From: Solirubrobacter ginsenosidimutans
GTDB lineage: Bacteria; Actinomycetota; Thermoleophilia; Solirubrobacterales; Solirubrobacteraceae
Length of the DNA: 30,287 nucleotides
Assembly: GCF_027587205.1 (NCBI RefSeq)
Contig: NZ_JAPDOD010000082.1
Location: forward strand, 1-30,287
Direction: 5' to 3'
The notes below the pieces were generated by a model. The model ran no database searches. It had not been told where the DNA came from and was given only the letters and a program-made list of their open reading frames with translations. This document shows positions 1 through 7,710 of the stretch, piece by piece; the stretch's first letter is position 1, and the number at the start of each line of letters is the position of its first letter. The translations under genes were made by a program, and so were the position numbers.

Positions 1-1092
1 TTGGCCTCCGACTTCGAGCGCACCGGCGCCGCGCACCGCGGCCGCGACGTCGCTCGCGGCCGGCGCGCCTCGCACTCCCGCGCCGGTTCCGCGGACCAGC
101 AAGCCCGCGGCGACGAGCGCGTCACGCGCCGGGCCGAGCTCGCCGACGCCGACCCCGGCCACCGCGGCGACGACGTGTGGCGCGGCGGTGTCGCCGACCA
201 CGGCCAGCGCCTCGAGGATCCGGCGGTCGCGCGGCGAGAGCTCGGCCACCCGCCGCCGGACCACGCCGGTCATCGGCGGGCCGTCGAAGCTCGAGGAGCA
301 GATGGCGCTCGGGCCGTGCTCGGCGAGCAGCCGCCCGAGCTCGCCGAGCAGCCACGGGTTGCCGGCGACGACCCGCCGGCAGTCCGCGGCGATGTCGTCC
401 GGCGTGCCGGGGGCGAGCCGCTCGATCAGCGCGCAGGCGCCCGCGTCGGTCAGCGGCTGCGGGTGCAGCACGGTCGCCGAACGGGCCGCGCCGAGCAGGC
501 TCAGGAGATCCGCCGCCGCATCCGGGTCGTCGCCGCGGGCGGCGACGACGAGCAGGAGCGGCACGTCCTCGCTGCGCCCCGCGAGGTAGGCCAGAACCTC
601 CAGCGAGCGCCGGTCGGCCCAGTGGGCGTCGTCGACGAACAGCGCCAGCGGGCGGCGCTCGGCGAGCGCGGAGCAGAGCCAGAGCACGCTGTGGGCGACG
701 AGCGTCGTCGAGTCCGCGCCCGGCGTCGTCCCTTCCAGCAGCAGCTCGCCGGCGGTCGCCGCGACGCCGTCGAGCGCACGCGCGCGTTCCGCGGCGGGTG
801 CGGCGCGGAGCGGGCCCTCGAGCAGCGTGCGGATGACCCCGAAGGAGAAGTGGCGCTCCAGCGGCCCCGGCGTGGCTCGGCGGACACGCTGTCCGGAACG
901 CGCGGCGAGCTCGGCCGCCTGATCCAGGAGCGCCGTCTTGCCCAGCCCCGCGGGAGCGTCCAGCACGATGACCGCGCTGCGCCCGGCGGCGAGCCCGGCC
1001 ACGCCGCCGGCCAGCACGTCGAGCTCGTGCGCCCGCTCGATCAGCGGCGCCGGCGCGCCCGGCGCGCCGACGACCTTCAGCAGCACGGTCAC
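1..1092 (-). CDS. LuxR-type large ATP-binding (LAL) regulator, N-terminal part, cut by window edge
   Basis: This reading frame starts at GTG 1092-1090 and stays open for 364 codons to base 1. What is visible is the N-terminal AAA/NB-ARC-like ATPase of a MalT/LAL-type transcriptional activator: a Walker A motif APAGLGKT at residues 46-53, a Walker B with FVDDAHWAD around residues 152-160, and the usual downstream stretches (GNPWLL, and a winged-helix-like part with LSPRDRRILEALAVVG). Family members are usually about 900 residues with TPR-like repeats and a C-terminal LuxR helix-turn-helix; those parts lie outside the window. The GTG overlaps the TGA of the 60-residue ORF upstream (GTGA), so the two are probably translationally coupled and co-transcribed with the LacI gene. 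The family identity is confident; the inducer cannot be told. Confidence 0.88.
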   Translation of the reverse strand, partial: MTVLLKVVGAPGAPAPLIERAHELDVLAGGVAGLAAGRSAVIVLDAPAGLGKTALLDQAAELAARSGQRVRRATPGPLERHFSFGVIRTLLEGPLRAAPAAERARALDGVAATAGELLLEGTTPGADSTTLVAHSVLWLCSALAERRPLALFVDDAHWADRRSLEVLAYLAGRSEDVPLLLVVAARGDDPDAAADLLSLLGAARSATVLHPQPLTDAGACALIERLAPGTPDDIAADCRRVVAGNPWLLGELGRLLAEHGPSAICSSSFDGPPMTGVVRRRVAELSPRDRRILEALAVVGDTAAPHVVAAVAGVGVGELGPARDALVAAGLLVRGTGAGVRGAPAASDVAAAVRGAGALEVGGQ

Positions 1093-1271
1093 CAGCGCGG
1101 AGCGTAGGTGGGGGCGTAGGGGTCCAGGCGGCGCGCGACCGCGTGCAGCGCGAGCGCGGCGGCGCGGCGCGGCTTGCGGGGGCGCAGCGGACGCGGCTCG
1201 GGCGACGGTGCGTTCAGCCGTCGCTCCGTGGCCTCGGCGGCCAGGAACATGGCGATGGTGTTGCTCTGCAC
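1089..1271 (-). CDS. 60-residue orphan ORF between LacI gene and LAL regulator
   Basis: A short GTG-started ORF begins 10 bp after the LacI stop and ends with a TGA that overlaps the GTG of the LAL regulator. The product is basic and Arg/Pro/Ala-rich, starting with the hydrophobic-acidic stretch MQSNTIAMFLAAEATERR and ending APTYAPRW. A GAAAGG ribosome-binding-like sequence lies upstream of the GTG. I do not recognise a family. The perfect packing between two regulator genes on the same strand supports it being translated, either as a real small protein or as a leader that couples translation. High-GC DNA yields many chance ORFs, so it is reported with moderate confidence. Confidence 0.5.
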   Translation of the reverse strand: MQSNTIAMFLAAEATERRLNAPSPEPRPLRPRKPRRAAALALHAVARRLDPYAPTYAPRW

Positions 1272-1281
1272 GGGGAGCCTT

Positions 1282-2325
1282 TCACGGGGCGGGAGCGGTT
1301 GAAGCCCGGATGACGAGCTCCGTGGGGAGGAGGACCGACGCCTCGGCGCCGGGGTCGAGCAAGAGACGGACGGCCTCGCTGCCCTTGCGGGCGTGGGGCT
1401 GGCGGACGGTGGTGAGCCCGGGGGAGGCGGCGGGGATGTCGTCGAAGCCGGCGACGGAGAGCTCGGCGGGGACGGCGATCCCGCGCTCGGCGGCGGCGTC
1501 GATCACGCCCAGCGCGAGCTCGTCGGCGAGCGCGATGATGGCGGTCGGGCGGTTCGGGCGATCGAGCAACGCGGCCGCGGCCTGCCGCCCGCTCGCGCGG
1601 TCCTTGCCCGGCCCGCTCGCGACCGGGACCTGGCTCCAGTCGATGCCCACCGCCTGCAGCCCGTCCCGCCAGCCGGTGAGCCGGGCGATGTCGACGTGGC
1701 GATAGGCCGCGGCGAGCGCGGCCGGCCCGGTGCTCCCGGCGGAGTCGTTCGGGAGGACGATCGCCACCCGGCGGTGGCCGAGCGCGGTCACGTGCTCGGC
1801 GACCGACCGCGCGGCCGCCCGGTCGTCGATGTTGACCGCCCGGCGCCCTTCGGTGGGCTCGAAGTCGACGCCGACGTAGGGCAGCCGCCGCGCCAGCACG
1901 GCCTCCAGGCGCGGGTCGCCCTCGGGCACGCAGTACAGGACGAAGCCGTCGACTAGCGCGGTGTGCACGAGCGCGGCGTCGCGGCCCGCGATCCGCGGCA
2001 CGAGCGAGAGGCCCATGGTCCACGATTCGCAGCCTGCGGCGACGCCGGTCAGGAACTCGATCGTCGGCGGGTCCCGGAACGCGTCGGTGAGGGCATAGTC
2101 GAGCACGAGCCCGACCGACCCGGTCCGGCCGCGCGAGAGCGTCCGCGCGATCGGGTTCGGCCCGGCGTAGCCGAGCTCCGCCGCGGCCGCCAGCACCCGC
2201 TCACGCAGCTCGCCCGACACGAGGTCGGGCCGGTTAAACGCGTTCGACACCGTCATCCGCGACACGCCGGCGGCTTCCGCGACGGTCGCGAGGGTCACAG
2301 AGGAGGAATCGTGCCGAGGTGTCAT
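1282..2325 (-). CDS. LacI-family transcriptional repressor
   Basis: The 347-residue product has the standard LacI layout. A helix-turn-helix spans about residues 10-30 (VTLATVAEAAGVSRMTVSNA), a hinge helix covers about 56-66 (PNPIARTLSRG), and the rest is a periplasmic-binding-like sugar-sensing domain ending with the family pattern AELSVAGFDDIPAASPGLTTVRQP. Length is normal for the family. The frame is open further upstream, but ATG 2325-2323 is chosen because the helix-turn-helix follows at the usual distance and a tandem palindrome, the probable operator, ends one base before it. No Shine-Dalgarno is seen. The gene probably represses itself and perhaps the divergent gene at 2422; the ligand is likely a sugar or sugar derivative, but none can be named. 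Confidence 0.93.
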   Translation of the reverse strand: MTPRHDSSSVTLATVAEAAGVSRMTVSNAFNRPDLVSGELRERVLAAAAELGYAGPNPIARTLSRGRTGSVGLVLDYALTDAFRDPPTIEFLTGVAAGCESWTMGLSLVPRIAGRDAALVHTALVDGFVLYCVPEGDPRLEAVLARRLPYVGVDFEPTEGRRAVNIDDRAAARSVAEHVTALGHRRVAIVLPNDSAGSTGPAALAAAYRHVDIARLTGWRDGLQAVGIDWSQVPVASGPGKDRASGRQAAAALLDRPNRPTAIIALADELALGVIDAAAERGIAVPAELSVAGFDDIPAASPGLTTVRQPHARKGSEAVRLLLDPGAEASVLLPTELVIRASTAPAP

Positions 2326-2326
2326 C

Positions 2327-2350
2327 TGTACCGGTACATGTACCGGTACA
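2327..2350. promoter_or_regulatory. Tandem palindromic LacI-type operator
   Basis: Two head-to-tail copies of the perfect 12-bp palindrome TGTACCGGTACA (2327-2338 and 2339-2350) form a 24-bp sequence that is itself a perfect palindrome. It sits one base upstream of the LacI-family start codon. A central CG inside a palindrome of this size is typical of LacI/PurR-family operators. Binding here would block transcription or initiation of the repressor gene, so autoregulation is likely. The divergent gene starts only about 70 bp away and could be co-regulated. Confidence 0.75.
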
Positions 2351-2365
2351 AACTGCGACTTGTCA

Positions 2366-2400
2366 ACCCTGAAGATCCTGAGAAGGGCAAATCTCAGGGT
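2366..2400. promoter_or_regulatory. Imperfect hairpin between divergent genes
   Basis: The arms ACCCTGAAGAT (2366-2376) and ATCTCAGGGT (2391-2400) pair with a single bulged base around a 14-nt loop. It lies between the LacI operator and the start of the DUF3817 gene. No T-tract follows, so it is not an obvious terminator. It may be a second operator or a structure in the divergent leader; no function is proven. Confidence 0.35.
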
Positions 2401-2409
2401 GGTGCCGAA

Positions 2410-2415
2410 TAGGCT
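2410..2415 (+). promoter_or_regulatory. Putative -10 box of a leaderless promoter for the DUF3817 gene
   Basis: TAGGCT fits the actinobacterial TANNNT -10 pattern and lies only 6 nt before the GTG start at 2422, so transcription would start at or near the start codon. No Shine-Dalgarno is visible and no good -35 was found. Confidence 0.35.
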
Positions 2416-2421
2416 CAGGGC

Positions 2422-2718
2422 GTGTTCTCTCTCAAGACCTTTCGTGTCGTCGCTCTGACAGAAGCGACCACTTTCCTCCTGCTCCTCATCGCGTCGGTGC
2501 TCAAGCGCACCGCGGACGCGCCGATCGGCGTGACCATCCTGGGCCCGATCCACGGACTGCTCTTCGTCGGATACGTGCTGATAGCGCTGAATCTCAAGGA
2601 GGAACAGGGCTGGACCTCCAAAGAAACCGGTTTCATCCTGCTCGCGGCCGTGTTGCCGTTCGGCGGGTATGTGGTCGATCGCTGGTTGGCGCGTCGGGAG
2701 CTTCCAGCGGTGGCATAA
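2422..2718 (+). CDS. DUF3817 small integral membrane protein
   Basis: The 98-residue product has three predicted membrane segments at about residues 8-27, 37-58 and 69-88, a Glu in the first helix (TEATTF) and the conserved GPIHGLLF stretch at 41-48. This matches the DUF3817 family of small actinobacterial membrane proteins, whose function is unknown. The GTG at 2422 is used because it directly precedes the first helix and a TANNNT box lies 6 nt upstream. The cyclic-di-GMP gene starts 27 bp after its stop on the same strand, so the two may be co-transcribed. Confidence 0.82.
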   Translation: MFSLKTFRVVALTEATTFLLLLIASVLKRTADAPIGVTILGPIHGLLFVGYVLIALNLKEEQGWTSKETGFILLAAVLPFGGYVVDRWLARRELPAVA

Positions 2719-2745
2719 GCCGTTGGCCGCCGATACGTTCGGCTC

Positions 2746-5313
2746 TTGCCCACGGAGTGGCGAATCTCGTACCGCCATGGGCTCTGGGTCACGATCGGGG
2801 TCGGAGTCGTGCTGTCGTTCGCGCTGCTGGCGGCGGGGCTGCGCATCGATGCGAGCCGGCAGAAGGTCCGCGACGACGCCGCGCGGGTCGCCGCGTCGAG
2901 CGCGCTGCGCGCGCAGGTCGACGCCCTCGAGAGCTCGGTCCGCGACCTGGCCGGGCTCTTTGTCGCGAGCCACAACGTCGAGCCCGACGAGTTCCAGGCG
3001 TTCGTGCGGCCGATGCTCCCGCGCTCGAACGCCAACGCGCTCGTCTTCCTGCGCGACGTCACGGAGGCCGAGCGGCCCGCGTTCGAGCGCGAGCAGGGGG
3101 CGCCGATCCGCGAGCTGGCGCCCGACGGCTCGGTGCGCGTCGCCGGCCATCGCAGTCGCTACATCGTCGTCGTGCGTGCCGCGTTCGCGTCGCGCGGCAT
3201 CGATCTGATCGGCATCGACGCCCTTTCCCAGCAGGGCCGGCGGGGCACGATCGAACGGGCGGAACGGGCGGGGTCGCCCACGGCCACCGGTTCGGTCGCG
3301 CTCGCCCGCAACGGCGAGCGCGGGACGATCGTCTTCACGCCGGTCATGACCGGCAGCGGTCAGCGCGGGTTCGTCGCCGGCACCTACAGCTACCGCGTGC
3401 TCTTCAATGCCCTCCGCCACGCCCTGGCGCGCGACGTCAGCTTTCGCGTCGCGAGCGGCGCCTCCGTCGTCGGCGCGGTCGGCCACGTGCCGCGCGACGC
3501 CGAGCGCGCACACCTGTCCTTCGGGGGCCAGGCGTTCGACGTGTCGGTCGCGGCCCCGCCTGAGGGCGGCTTGCGCTTCGGGCCGCTCGGGTTCGCCGTC
3601 GGCCTGCTGCTCACGACGCTGGCGCTGATCCTCCAGAACGCGATGCGCTCGCGGCGACGCCTGGCGATCCGCGATGCCCGCCTTACGGAAGCATTCGAAG
3701 CGTCACCCGTCGGCCAGGGGCTCGCGTTCCGCGACGGGCACTTCGCGCGGGTGAATCCCGCCCTGTGCGCGGTCACCGGTCTCGACCGCGACGAGCTCTG
3801 CCGGCGCTCGGCGGTCGACCTCGTCCACCCGGCGGACCGCGACCGCGCACAGGAGCTGGTCGAACGCGCCCTGAACGAACCCGCGACCGCGGTCGGCGGC
3901 GAGGTGCGGCTGCTGGCCGCGGACGGGGTGACGCGCTGGGCACAGATGCACTTCACCCGCCTCGACGACGAGGAGCTCGGAAGCCCGCTGCTCACCCAGG
4001 TCATCGACGTCTCCGAGCGGCGCGGGCTCGAGGTCGAGTTGCGCCATCAGGCCGAGCACGACGCGCTGACCGAGTTGCTCAACCGCCGCGGGTTCCAGCG
4101 CCGGCTGGGCGCGCTGCTCGATCACGGGTCGCCCGGCGCCGTGATGCTGATCGACCTCGATCACTTCAAGGCGATCAACGACACGCTCGGCCACCACGTG
4201 GGCGACCAGGTCATCCACGCCGCCGGCGCCGCGCTGCGGCACTCACTGCGCGCGGAGGACATCGTGGCGCGCATCGGCGGCGACGAGTTCGCGGTCCTGC
4301 TGCCCGGCGCCGACCGCGAACGGGCCGAAGCGACCGCCGAGCGCCTCGTGCACGCGGTCGCCACCGAGGCGCGGGTCGAGGACATGGGCGGTGGCCACGG
4401 CGTCAGCGCGAGCGTCGGCGTGGCGATGCTCGAAGGCCAGTTCGCCACGGCCGACGACGCGCTGATGGCCGCCGACCTCGCGATGTACGACGCCAAGCAC
4501 GCGGGTCGCCGGCGCACGGCGTTCTACGAGGACGGAGAGGCGTCCTCGACCCGCTCGCGGCTGCAGTGGGTGGATCGGATCCGCAGCGCGCTGGCCGAGG
4601 AGCGCCTGACGCTGCACGCGCAGCCGATCGTCGATCTCGAGTCCGGCCACGTCCACCACGAGATCCTGCTGCGCATGCTCGACACCGACGGCGAGCTGAT
4701 CGCCCCCGGCTCCTTCCTGCCGATCGCCGAGCAGTTCGGGCTGATGGGCGAGATCGATCGCTGGGTCGTGACCCGCGCGATCGCCCAGATCGCTCAGCAC
4801 CCCGAGCGCGACCTCGTGTTCGAGATCAACCTCTCCGGCAGCTCGCTCGGCTCACCCGAGCTGCTCGACGCGATCCGCACCGCGCTGGCGGTCGGCAACG
4901 TCGACCCGTCGCGGGTCATCTTCGAGATCACCGAAACCGCCGCCGTGACGAACTTCGAGCAGGCCGACGCGTTCGCGCGGGAGCTCTCCGGCCTCGGCTG
5001 CCGCTTCGCGCTGGACGACTTCGGCGTCGGCTTCGGCTCCTTCGCCTACGTCAAGCACCTGCCGTTCGACTACCTCAAGATCGACGGCGAGTTCGTCCGC
5101 CACAGCGCCACCAGCCCCTCGGACCGGGTGATCCTCGAGTCGTTGATCCACGCCGCGCGCGGGCTCGGCAAGCGCACGATCGCCGAGTACGTCGAGGACG
5201 CGGAGACCGTCGCGCTGCTGCGCGAACTGGGCGTCGACATGGTCCAGGGCTTCCACACCGGCGGCCCGCGCGACCTCGACGAAGTGATCGCCGAGGCGCC
5301 CCGCCTGGTCTAG
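2746..5313 (+). CDS. Membrane CHASE-PAS-GGDEF-EAL cyclic-di-GMP turnover protein
   Basis: This 855-residue sensor probably makes and/or degrades cyclic di-GMP at the inner face of the membrane. Order of parts: TM about 13-33, extracytoplasmic CHASE-like sensor about 45-245, TM about 280-298, PAS about 312-425, GGDEF domain about 440-595, EAL domain about 615-850. The GGDEF motif is intact at 511-515 with an RxxD inhibitory site (RAED) five residues before it, so cyclase activity with product feedback is plausible. In the EAL domain the signature is EIL (639-641), with the key Glu kept; NLS, EITE (727-730), DDFG (757-760) and the lysine of YLKIDGEF are present, so phosphodiesterase activity is also plausible. 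The TTG at 2746 is the only suitable start after the previous gene's stop. Confidence 0.92.
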   Translation: MPTEWRISYRHGLWVTIGVGVVLSFALLAAGLRIDASRQKVRDDAARVAASSALRAQVDALESSVRDLAGLFVASHNVEPDEFQAFVRPMLPRSNANALVFLRDVTEAERPAFEREQGAPIRELAPDGSVRVAGHRSRYIVVVRAAFASRGIDLIGIDALSQQGRRGTIERAERAGSPTATGSVALARNGERGTIVFTPVMTGSGQRGFVAGTYSYRVLFNALRHALARDVSFRVASGASVVGAVGHVPRDAERAHLSFGGQAFDVSVAAPPEGGLRFGPLGFAVGLLLTTLALILQNAMRSRRRLAIRDARLTEAFEASPVGQGLAFRDGHFARVNPALCAVTGLDRDELCRRSAVDLVHPADRDRAQELVERALNEPATAVGGEVRLLAADGVTRWAQMHFTRLDDEELGSPLLTQVIDVSERRGLEVELRHQAEHDALTELLNRRGFQRRLGALLDHGSPGAVMLIDLDHFKAINDTLGHHVGDQVIHAAGAALRHSLRAEDIVARIGGDEFAVLLPGADRERAEATAERLVHAVATEARVEDMGGGHGVSASVGVAMLEGQFATADDALMAADLAMYDAKHAGRRRTAFYEDGEASSTRSRLQWVDRIRSALAEERLTLHAQPIVDLESGHVHHEILLRMLDTDGELIAPGSFLPIAEQFGLMGEIDRWVVTRAIAQIAQHPERDLVFEINLSGSSLGSPELLDAIRTALAVGNVDPSRVIFEITETAAVTNFEQADAFARELSGLGCRFALDDFGVGFGSFAYVKHLPFDYLKIDGEFVRHSATSPSDRVILESLIHAARGLGKRTIAEYVEDAETVALLRELGVDMVQGFHTGGPRDLDEVIAEAPRLV

Positions 5314-6034
5314 AGGGACGCACGTTGGGGGAGGGGGAGTGGCTCGCCCTTCGTTGCTGGCTGCCGTCGTCCGTCTTGCGGCTCGGCTCTGTTGGCTCGG
5401 GTTGCCGTGTCGGGATACCGACAGTTACGGGCCACGGAGAAGGAAAGTGTGTCCCGCGCACGCCTTGCCCCAGTCGCCATGGTGGACTATGCGCGTTCGA
5501 TGGACCAACCTCGGTTTTCGATCAGGTTCGCACTGTTCGAGTTGGCGCGTTGGTGGGGGTGCCGCACAAATGCTGCCTCAGAGGCAACGTTTGTTCGTCA
5601 CCCCCTCGCCGCGGATGGTCGTTTGCCCCGACGGGTGATCGGCCAGCGTGAGAACGCACCTTCTATCTCCGTGGCCCGTATCCGGCCGTGGAGACCTACA
5701 CGACGCCTCGAGGGTCCCGGCGAGGTCGCCACTGCCGTGGAGGTCGCCGCGAGCGTCAGGTCGGCCGTGCCGCCCTCGAGGCCACCGCGGTCGATGCAGG
5801 CGTCGTCCGTGGACGTCGCACGCGCGTCGGGGTCCAGTTGGCGGCGGCGTCCTACGCGCCGCTCTGGTAACCCGCCCAGCTGATGGTGCACCGGCCTTCG
5901 TCCACGCGGTCGCGCCGATGCACACGCCCACCGACGCCGGCAGCCATCGCGGCTTGCACCTACTCGTCGTCCTGACCCTTGCCTCTGTCGTCCTTCGTGA
6001 CGGCAGCGAGCCTATCCGGAGTGCGCCGCGTTCT
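5314..6034. other. 0.7 kb region without a convincing gene
   Basis: Several short ORFs exist on both strands, but none shows a recognisable motif or natural-looking composition. The stretch about 5390-5660 is less GC-rich than its surroundings. A perfect inverted repeat TGCCTC-A-GAGGCA lies at 5574-5586. I see no tRNA cloverleaf, no transposase remnant and no strong terminator after the cyclic-di-GMP gene. It may be a decayed gene or an untranslated region carrying a small RNA; neither is demonstrated. Confidence 0.5.
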
Positions 6035-6718
6035 CTACGTCGTCTTGCCGATCGCCTGCAGCGCGGTCGGGAGGATCGTCAGCTCGGGGATGAACGCGCG
6101 CGGCGGGAGGTCGACGGCGAACACGCACGCCGCCGCGACGTCCTCCGCGTGCAGCATCTGGTCGCGCTGCTCACGCGTGGGCGGCTCGGGGCGGTTCTCG
6201 AGGATCTCGGTGTCGACGACACCCGGGAGGATCACCGTGAAGCGCACGTCGCCACCTGACTCGAAGCCCGCGCCGTGACTGAGCTTGATCGCGCCCGCCT
6301 TGGCCGCCTGGTACGCAGGGCCGGAGCGGTCGGTGTAGGCGCCGGAGACCGAGGAGACGATCACGACCGTCCCGCGCGCCGCCTTGAGCCTGGGCAGGAA
6401 CGAGTGGATCGCGTAGAACGGCCCGCTGAGGTTCGTGGCCAGCATGCGGTCCCACGCGTCCGGCGTGAGCTCGTGGAGCCGGCGCTCCTTGATGTTCGTC
6501 CCGGCCGTGACGATCAGCGCGTCGACGCAGTCGAACGGCGCGGCGAACTTCGCCACCGCGTGATGGTCGGTGATGTCGAGCGTGTGGCCGGCGATGCCGG
6601 GTTCGGAGATCTCGCGGCGGGCGGCGGCGTGGACGGTGTCGCCGGCGTCGCGGAACGCCCGCGCGGCCGCGAGGCCGATGCCGGACGACGCGCCGATGAC
6701 GACGACACAGCGCTTCAC
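6035..6718 (-). CDS. SDR-family NAD(P)-dependent oxidoreductase
   Basis: The 227-residue product is a classical short-chain dehydrogenase: GASSGIG at residues 9-15 binds the nucleotide, Asn96 and Ser123 are in place, and the catalytic pair is Tyr136/Lys140 in YQAAK. It is slightly shorter than the common 245-260 residues. The start is GTG 6718-6716, overlapping the TGA of the alcohol dehydrogenase upstream (GTGA), so it is the last gene of the ALDH-FAH-ADH-SDR operon. In that setting it may oxidise a sugar or polyol, or reduce a carbonyl intermediate. The substrate cannot be read from the sequence. Confidence 0.9.
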   Translation of the reverse strand: MKRCVVVIGASSGIGLAAARAFRDAGDTVHAAARREISEPGIAGHTLDITDHHAVAKFAAPFDCVDALIVTAGTNIKERRLHELTPDAWDRMLATNLSGPFYAIHSFLPRLKAARGTVVIVSSVSGAYTDRSGPAYQAAKAGAIKLSHGAGFESGGDVRFTVILPGVVDTEILENRPEPPTREQRDQMLHAEDVAAACVFAVDLPPRAFIPELTILPTALQAIGKTT

Positions 6719-7710
6719 GGCGCCAGGAAGACCTTGAACTCGGGGGGCGGCGGGCCGCCGGCGAGGCGGGCGAACTGCTCTGGGCCGTCATGCAGCGGGC
6801 GCACCGCGGTCAGGTCGTCGCCGAGCGACGCCTGCCCGCTGACGAGCCACTCGTGGGCCTGATCGAAGTCCGGCATCGTGTACGCGTAGGAGCCCTGGAT
6901 GCGGTGCTGGCTGCGAATGACGTCGTGGAAGCCGAGCGTCGTGTCGTCGGCGGCCAGGCCGATGCAGACCATGGTCCCGCCCGGGCCTAGGAGCTCGAGC
7001 CCGAGCGCGCGCGTCGCCTGCGCGCCCACGGCGTCGAGCACGAGGTCCGGCTCGCCCGCGTCGCGCGCCTCCTCGGGCGTCCCGTAGACGGCGTGGGCGC
7101 CGAGCGCGGCCGCCCGCGCGCGCCGCTCGTCCTGCGGCTCGACGACGGCGACGTGCAGGATGCCCTCCAGCAGCGCGGCCTGGAGCGTGACGAGCCCGAT
7201 CGTGCCGGCGCCGAGCACCACGGCGCTCTCGACGCCGCCGGGCGCGAGCCGCACCGCGTGCACGCCGTTGGCCAGCGGCTCCATCAGCGCGCCGACGCGG
7301 GCGGAGACGCCGTCGGGCAGCACGCGGGCGTCCACGGCGCGCACGCGCACGAAGTCGGCGAACGCGCCCGGGACGTGCACGCCCACGAGGACCCGGTCCT
7401 TGCACAGGTTCGAGAACCCCGAGCGGCACAGCCGGCACTCCCCGCACCCGGAGAGCGGGTTGACCGCCACGCGGGCGCCGTCGAGCTCGCGCGCCTCGGA
7501 ACCCGCCGCGACGACCGTCCCGGCGAACTCGTGCCCCATGACGAGCGGCGGGATGCGATTGCCCATGTGCCCGAGATAGCCCTCGACCTCGGACCCGCAG
7601 ATCCCGACCGCCTCGGGCCGCAGGATCAGCTCGTCGGGGCCGGGATCGCCAGGGTCCGGCGCGTCGTCGACGTGCATGGCGTTCGGGCCGTCCCAGATCA
7701 GGGCTCTCAT
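6715..7710 (-). CDS. Zinc-dependent alcohol/polyol dehydrogenase (MDR family)
   Basis: The 331-residue product is a medium-chain dehydrogenase of the sorbitol/threonine dehydrogenase type. Catalytic zinc ligands are Cys38 (GICGSE) and His60-Glu61 (GHEF). A structural zinc site is complete at Cys89, 92, 95 and 103 (CGECRLC...C). The Rossmann motif GAGTIG follows in the nucleotide-binding half. Its ATG overlaps the FAH gene's TGA by 4 bp. In this operon it may be the sugar or polyol 1-dehydrogenase that feeds the pathway, but related enzymes act on threonine, sorbitol or galactitol, so the substrate is open. Confidence 0.9.
   Translation of the reverse strand: MRALIWDGPNAMHVDDAPDPGDPGPDELILRPEAVGICGSEVEGYLGHMGNRIPPLVMGHEFAGTVVAAGSEARELDGARVAVNPLSGCGECRLCRSGFSNLCKDRVLVGVHVPGAFADFVRVRAVDARVLPDGVSARVGALMEPLANGVHAVRLAPGGVESAVVLGAGTIGLVTLQAALLEGILHVAVVEPQDERRARAAALGAHAVYGTPEEARDAGEPDLVLDAVGAQATRALGLELLGPGGTMVCIGLAADDTTLGFHDVIRSQHRIQGSYAYTMPDFDQAHEWLVSGQASLGDDLTAVRPLHDGPEQFARLAGGPPPPEFKVFLAP

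Noticed and set aside
1..1107. 368-residue plus-strand open frame at the window start
   Set aside because: Antisense to the LAL regulator, whose Walker A and B motifs are clear on the minus strand.
2326..3513. N-terminal extension of the LacI frame to a 743-residue protein
   Set aside because: The extension is antisense to the DUF3817 and cyclic-di-GMP genes, and the helix-turn-helix begins right after ATG 2325.
5390..5470. Possible tRNA-like folding in the gene-poor patch
   Set aside because: No complete acceptor, anticodon and T-arm set could be drawn.
5392..5883. 163-residue plus ORF and competing ORFs on the minus strand
   Set aside because: No motif, no ribosome-binding site, Arg/Pro/Ser-rich shadow-like composition in all frames; left as a gene-poor region.
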